A DNA stretch of 64,000 nt, from positions 62,001 through 126,000 of the forward strand of contig JBFMAK010000001.1 in NCBI GenBank assembly GCA_040755695.1. Reading direction: 5' to 3'. Both the position numbers and the translations under genes were made by a program. A model generated the notes under the pieces. The model did no database searches, was not told the origin of the DNA, and was given only the letters and a program-made list of their open reading frames with translations. Below are positions 60,543-64,000 of the stretch, in pieces. The stretch is from Candidatus Diapherotrites archaeon. Lineage in GTDB: Archaea > Iainarchaeota > Iainarchaeia > Iainarchaeales > 1-14-0-10-31-34. The first letter of the stretch is position 1. Every line of letters starts with the position of its first letter.

Positions 60543-62093
60543 TTATTGCTTTTGGTATAATACTACTGCAAAACCATTGTCTGAGAAAACCTTTATTCTC
60601 GTAAAGGAGTGCTTTTCAGCTATCTCATCAAGCGTCTTAAGTTCAAATTTCTTTGACCTAAAAACAAGCACATCTTCAAGCCAAACTTCTATCTGGAACT
60701 CTTTTTCATTGAATTTCCAGTTAAGTTCTGTTTCATCGATTATCCTTCCAAAGCTTCTGGCAACTGCATCAATAACAATTCTCTTGAATCTTAAATTCTG
60801 AGAATATTTGGCAAGAATTCTTTCTGGTTTCTCGTTCAATTGAAGGCCAAGCACAAGCAAATCCCCCGTATAGGAATTGTTTTTGAATATTGAAAATATT
60901 TTATCAGATTCAAAGTTTCCTACTGTGTTGCCAACGCAAATATGGGCTTTTCGTTCTGCTTTTAAATTTCTCAAATCAAACATTTTTTTGTCAGTATTTT
61001 CAAATAATGTATTGTACCCTTTGAACATAATTTCTGATTTTGGGTAATCCAAGTTAATGTTCTTCAGGCTTTGGATAAATCCATGAATAAAAACATCAAT
61101 AACATCAATTGCAAACACTTCAACGATTTTATTTAACTTTAAAGAATTTTTCACGAAAATCATTTCTGTATCCCCGGTTCCAATGCCATAAAAGACAAGT
61201 GCAGCATTGCTGACAATTCTGGCAAGCTCTTTCTCATTCTGGTTCAAGATTTTCAGTTCAGTGTAAACTGTCTGGTAGGGGTTTGCATAAGCTGTTGTTG
61301 AATACCAGTTATCAAAATTCCTAAACCATTGCTCTGAACCAATTTGCTTCTTAATTTTGCCTTCCTGAAGAAGGTCGTCTAGCTTGTTGTCAGTTATTTC
61401 TTTTTCAATAATAATTTTTTTGCAGTTTATGTTCTCCAGCAGCATTTTTCCTGTCAAAGGCACGGTAATTAATCCTTCTCTAAGTATTTCCCATCGGTCA
61501 TATTTTGCAGCCGTTTCCCAAGCCAACTCAAAAATTTTTTTCATCGCATCTGCAATTTCCTTCCCTCTAATAATTATCGCCGATTCTTCGCCTTTTTTCA
61601 GAGACATCACAATAACATTGTCTTCGTAAACATAAATTTCAGGGGTGAAGTCAAATTTTAATTGCAACAGTATTGTAGCTCTAAGCTCTTTTAATGCCAG
61701 TTCTCTGTGCCTTCTACCCTCAAGAGTGTGAGGTATAATTGAACGCATCGGAATGCCTTTTTCAACTCTGCGATTAATGTAATCCTGAATATAATCTGGC
61801 AAGGTTTCAAACATATCCCTTGAAGAGCTGTACGCAAGAATTTCTTCACTGGAATTCAAGGATTTTTCATAGGCTTGAATCAATCCATTCTTCCCATCAA
61901 GAAACTGGATACTTGGTTTGTTAGTTTTCTTGCTTTCCTCAAAAAAATTAGACAAATCTGACTTAAGGATGCGCCATTCTTTGCCAATTTTTGAAGCACT
62001 AATTTTTCCGGCTCTAGCCCAGCGATAGATTGTGTTTGAGTCAACTTGCAGAATTTTCGAAGCCTGCTTAACAGTTAAAGTTTCTCCAACCAT
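60543..62093 (-). CDS. HTH + TrmB-effector-like + EgtD-like methyltransferase fusion
   Basis: 516 residues from the ATG at 62093 (TTG 62117 less likely). Excisionase/MerR-type HTH (LTVKQASKILQVDSNTIYRWARAGKIS, ~6-55), then a TrmB-effector-like region (~65-205: ILAYSSSRDMFETLPDYI, IPMRSIIPHT, EIYVYEDNVIVMS, SAIIIRGKEIADAMKKIFELAWE), then a region like the histidine-specific SAM methyltransferases (EgtD family; GIGTGDTE at 303-310, VFAIDVIDVF, CVGNTVGNF at 387-394). An AT-rich box is ~30 bases before the start. A regulator with its own small-molecule- or substrate-modifying domain would be unusual; the substrate is unknown. Confidence 0.7.
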   Translation of the reverse strand: MVGETLTVKQASKILQVDSNTIYRWARAGKISASKIGKEWRILKSDLSNFFEESKKTNKPSIQFLDGKNGLIQAYEKSLNSSEEILAYSSSRDMFETLPDYIQDYINRRVEKGIPMRSIIPHTLEGRRHRELALKELRATILLQLKFDFTPEIYVYEDNVIVMSLKKGEESAIIIRGKEIADAMKKIFELAWETAAKYDRWEILREGLITVPLTGKMLLENINCKKIIIEKEITDNKLDDLLQEGKIKKQIGSEQWFRNFDNWYSTTAYANPYQTVYTELKILNQNEKELARIVSNAALVFYGIGTGDTEMIFVKNSLKLNKIVEVFAIDVIDVFIHGFIQSLKNINLDYPKSEIMFKGYNTLFENTDKKMFDLRNLKAERKAHICVGNTVGNFESDKIFSIFKNNSYTGDLLVLGLQLNEKPERILAKYSQNLRFKRIVIDAVARSFGRIIDETELNWKFNEKEFQIEVWLEDVLVFRSKKFELKTLDEIAEKHSFTRIKVFSDNGFAVVLYQKQ

Positions 62094-62101
62094 ATTATAC
62101 A

Positions 62102-62128
62102 GTGTAATACACAACAATACTTTAAAAT
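62102..62128 (-). promoter_or_regulatory. TATA-like box and small palindrome before the fusion gene
   Basis: CTTTAAAA (62120-62127, reading TTTTAAAG on the coding strand) is placed for a leaderless start near 62093. Between it and the start is GTGTA-A-TACAC (62102-62112), a possible operator. Confidence 0.35.
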
Positions 62129-62144
62129 CTATTCACTCAATAAT

Positions 62145-62163
62145 ATGATTTATACTAAATCAT
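62145..62163. promoter_or_regulatory. Palindrome in the divergent promoter region
   Basis: ATGATTT (62145-62151) - 5 bases - AAATCAT (62157-62163) is perfect; AAATCAT recurs at 62179-62185. It lies between the divergent fusion gene and the toxin-antitoxin pair, where a RHH antitoxin would bind its own promoter. Confidence 0.4.
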
Positions 62164-62213
62164 AAACGATACATATTTAAATCATTTAAGCATTTATGTT
62201 TACAGGTGATTTT

Positions 62214-62456
62214 ATGAATGTTATCTTAAGAGGCAGAACCAAAGAAATTGTTGAAACCCTTGTTAAAGAGGGTTATGCTAATTCCCAATCCGAAGCTGTA
62301 AGGCTGGCTATTGTTGACTTTGGGCAGCACCATTTAAGCGAAGTGGAATTGGTGAACCGAAAGCTTGACAAATTAGACGAAGAAATCAAATCAGGGAAAA
62401 GAAAATTGCTTAATGCTGACGAGGCCCTAGGCAGTTATGCAAAATATTTGAAGTGA
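62214..62456 (+). CDS. RHH-type antitoxin (RelB/CopG-like)
   Basis: 80 residues from the ATG at 62214, preceded by GGTGA at 6-base spacing (ATG 62196 would add six residues). NVILRGRTKEIVETLVKEGYANSQSEAVRLAIVDFG is a ribbon-helix-helix DNA-binding domain; the charged tail would bind the toxin. Its stop overlaps the toxin's GTG start. Confidence 0.8.
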   Translation: MNVILRGRTKEIVETLVKEGYANSQSEAVRLAIVDFGQHHLSEVELVNRKLDKLDEEIKSGKRKLLNADEALGSYAKYLK

Positions 62457-62725
62457 TTGCTATTTACAAAGCAACTTATGATGAGGATTGGCCAAAATAC
62501 TTTAACGACTTGGACAATACAGTCAAGGAACGAGTGGCAAAGAAAATTCAAAAAATTCTTGAATTTCCAAAGAAAAGACATTTAGGCCAAAAAGCAAAAT
62601 TCTTTGTTGATGAAGTTGGCCAATGCAGAATTCTTTACCGTGTATTTGATGAAACCAATGAAGTCAGGTTTTACTTTGTAGGAAACCATAAAGAATACGA
62701 AAAATGGTACAAACAATATTTTTAA
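62453..62725 (+). CDS. RelE/ParE-family toxin
   Basis: 90 residues. RelE-like fold: KATYDEDWPKYFNDLDNTVKERVAKKI, FFVDEVGQCRILYRVF, VRFYFVGNHKEYEKW. RelE proteins cut mRNA in the ribosome A site. GTG start overlapping the antitoxin stop, the usual TA arrangement. The known catalytic residues vary, so activity is unconfirmed. Confidence 0.82.
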   Translation: MIAIYKATYDEDWPKYFNDLDNTVKERVAKKIQKILEFPKKRHLGQKAKFFVDEVGQCRILYRVFDETNEVRFYFVGNHKEYEKWYKQYF

Positions 62726-63052
62726 CTAATTTTGTAACGAGTTTTTCAAACCGCCAAAATTTGCCATCTTTACGTTATGCTTCCTTGCATTCCTTCCTTC
62801 ATCTTGCCGGAAAAACAAGCCTCTTTACCGTATCATTTTTTGATGTCATTAACACCCACTCATAACGGCAATGATGAGGTGAAAACCAATTTAGTTAGTG
62901 ATGACGACGCAACCAAGAATTAAGACCCTCTTTACTGATTTCTGAAAAAAAATTCGCCGGAAATCTACTCTCCGAAAAGCTTTAAATTACTTGTGTATCT
63001 TATACTTACTATGTATTTAAGTATTTATAGTTTTGTACTTAATTATAGATAT
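62726..63052. other. Gap with second direct repeat and operator-like sequences
   Basis: 327 bases. It holds the right copy of the ~61-bp repeat (62867-62927). Near the end, an inverted pair ATACTTA (63002-63008) / TAAGTAT (63018-63024) and a TTTAAATTA box lie before the wHTH gene. No further ORF recognised. Confidence 0.4.
62867..62927 (+). repeat. Right copy of the ~61-bp direct repeat
   Basis: Matches 60479-60540 (42 of 43 bases in the first part, then partial match ending ATTAAGACC). Together they bracket 2.3 kb holding the fusion gene and the RelE-type toxin-antitoxin pair. Confidence 0.85.
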
Positions 63053-63319
63053 ATGGATTCAGAATTAATTAAACCAATTTCGCTACTAAAATCTTCAAAA
63101 TACCGCCAAAAAATATTGGAGTTTATTGGAGATAAAACAATCACTCCAAAAGAAATTTCAAAAGGAATTGATGTAAGGATTAATCACGTTAGTATGTTTT
63201 TGCGTGATTTGAAAAAGAATAAGCTGGTTGAATGCTTGAATGAGGAAGATAAACGTGGAAGGCTTTATCAGTTAACCAGAATTGGAAAAAAGGTGTTAAA
63301 GGAATATGGAACGAAATAA
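63053..63319 (+). CDS. Winged-helix regulator upstream of the methyltransferase
   Basis: 88 residues from the ATG at 63053 (a TTG at 62993 is possible). PISLLKSSKYRQKILEFIGD, TPKEISKGIDVRINHVSMFLRDLKKNKLVE: a MarR/ArsR-type wHTH. It overlaps the methyltransferase ATG by 14 bases, so the two are coupled. An inverted repeat before its start may be its operator. Confidence 0.72.
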   Translation: MDSELIKPISLLKSSKYRQKILEFIGDKTITPKEISKGIDVRINHVSMFLRDLKKNKLVECLNEEDKRGRLYQLTRIGKKVLKEYGTK

Positions 63320-64000
63320 AATCTACAATGGGGATTGTCTTGAAATAATGAAGGCATTTCCAGACGAATCAGTGGATTTGATAGTGACAGATCCGCCTTT
63401 TAACATTGGAAAAAAATACAATACTTATGTTGACCGAATGAAAAAAATAGAGTATGTTGAATGGTGTAAAAATTGGTTGGGTGAATGTATTAGAATGCTC
63501 AAAAAGAAAGGGAGCCTTTACTTGTTTAATTATCCTGAAAACAATGCATATCTTATGCCTTTTCTTGACGAAAAACTTATTTTCAAGCGTTGGATGACTT
63601 GGCATTACCCCACAAATACTGGAATGTCCCCAACAAATTTTACCCGCTCACAGCACAGTATTCTTTTTTACACAAAAAGCAAAAATGCTGTTTTTAACAA
63701 AAAGGAAATTGCAGAGCCCTATAGAAATCCAACAGATAAGCGGATTTTGGAGAGAATCAAAAATGGAAGCAATGGCAAAGTCCCTTATGATGTTTTTCAG
63801 TTTAACTTGGTTAAGAATGTTTCAAAAGAAAAAACTGAACACGTTTGTCAGTTGCCTGAAAAATTAGTTGAAATATTCGTTAAGGCAAGTAGCAATAAAG
63901 GAGACCTTGTTTTTGACCCGTTTATGGGTTCTGGAACAGTGGCAGTTGCGGCAAAAAAACTGAATAGGGATTATTTAGGTTGCGAAATAGACAAAAAATA
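63306..64000 (+). CDS. Beta-class DNA methyltransferase (3' end outside window)
   Basis: 231 codons to the window edge. DPPFNIG (motif IV) near residue 33 comes before DPFMGSGTV (motif I) near residue 203, the beta-class order of N4-cytosine/N6-adenine methyltransferases. No restriction endonuclease is seen; it may follow beyond the edge. Overlaps the wHTH gene by 14 bases, suggesting control of methylation by that regulator. Confidence 0.88.
   Translation, partial: MERNKIYNGDCLEIMKAFPDESVDLIVTDPPFNIGKKYNTYVDRMKKIEYVEWCKNWLGECIRMLKKKGSLYLFNYPENNAYLMPFLDEKLIFKRWMTWHYPTNTGMSPTNFTRSQHSILFYTKSKNAVFNKKEIAEPYRNPTDKRILERIKNGSNGKVPYDVFQFNLVKNVSKEKTEHVCQLPEKLVEIFVKASSNKGDLVFDPFMGSGTVAVAAKKLNRDYLGCEIDKK

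Noticed and set aside
1-64000. tRNA and rRNA genes
   Set aside because: I scanned the gaps by eye and saw no cloverleaf or conserved rRNA sequence; a proper search tool is needed.

Overview
The window is archaeal. It carries an archaeal type IA topoisomerase, an RFC small subunit, a CDC48/VCP-type AAA ATPase, an NreA-type repair protein with a C-terminal PCNA-binding box, an archaeal cofactor-independent phosphoglycerate mutase, a dolichyl-phosphate-mannose-synthase-like enzyme, and many proteins with archaeal class III (type IV pilin-like) signal peptides and the matching A24 peptidase. Coding is dense, AT-rich and mostly short-leader or leaderless with TATA-like boxes. The pilin-rich content, a bacterial-type threonyl-tRNA synthetase and a truncated NFACT protein fit a DPANN-like lineage (Diapherotrites/Iainarchaeota-like is my guess). 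That placement is inference; no rRNA or tRNA gene was seen.

Layout. 1-412: the end of an asparagine synthase. 413-7370 (minus): two groups of pilin-like genes around apgM, a JAMM protease, a TctA-like permease and small membrane/OB-fold genes. 7448-8478: an IS200-type insertion with gene fragments on both sides. 8564-14445: a surface-glycan region (RmlC- and RmlD-like enzymes, two GT-C-like membrane proteins, an LPG-synthase/flippase-like protein, a DPM1-like transferase), with its middle unusually AT-rich. 14471-23455 (minus): a complete pilus/secretion locus (prepilin peptidase, five tiny pilins, two TadB/TadC-like membrane proteins, and an ATPase split by two inteins). 23534-29560: thrS, nreA, a membrane protein and rfcS with an intein. 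29644-44924: three giant surface proteins with an accessory block between them, including a type IV AbiEi/AbiEii toxin-antitoxin pair whose toxin is broken by an in-frame stop. 45012-57262: a membrane protein, an Lrp regulator, topA (intein), a wHTH regulator, an NFACT-R protein, an HD-like protein, cdc48 (intein) and an M50 protease. 57381-59666: six more pilin-like genes. 60035-64000: an accessory island with a frameshifted YkgJ-like gene, an HTH/TrmB-like/EgtD-like fusion, a RHH/RelE toxin-antitoxin pair, a wHTH gene and a beta-class DNA methyltransferase running off the end.

How it works together. About seventeen pilin-like subunits in four groups could all be processed by the single peptidase at 14471-15610 and assembled by the ATPase and two membrane platform proteins beside it. 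The giant Cys-rich surface proteins and the glycan genes would supply the rest of the envelope.

Most unusual features: five large LAGLIDADG-type inteins in four housekeeping or machinery genes, one with Ala1 at the site of the known KlbA intein and two carrying extra XRE-like HTH domains; a three-domain HTH + TrmB-effector + histidine-methyltransferase-like protein in a cassette bracketed by ~61-bp direct repeats; and a family of intergenic palindromes ending TTTCAA...TTGAAA, one of which is found with a second shared palindrome (TGTCAAGAA...TTCTTGACA) at two distant loci.
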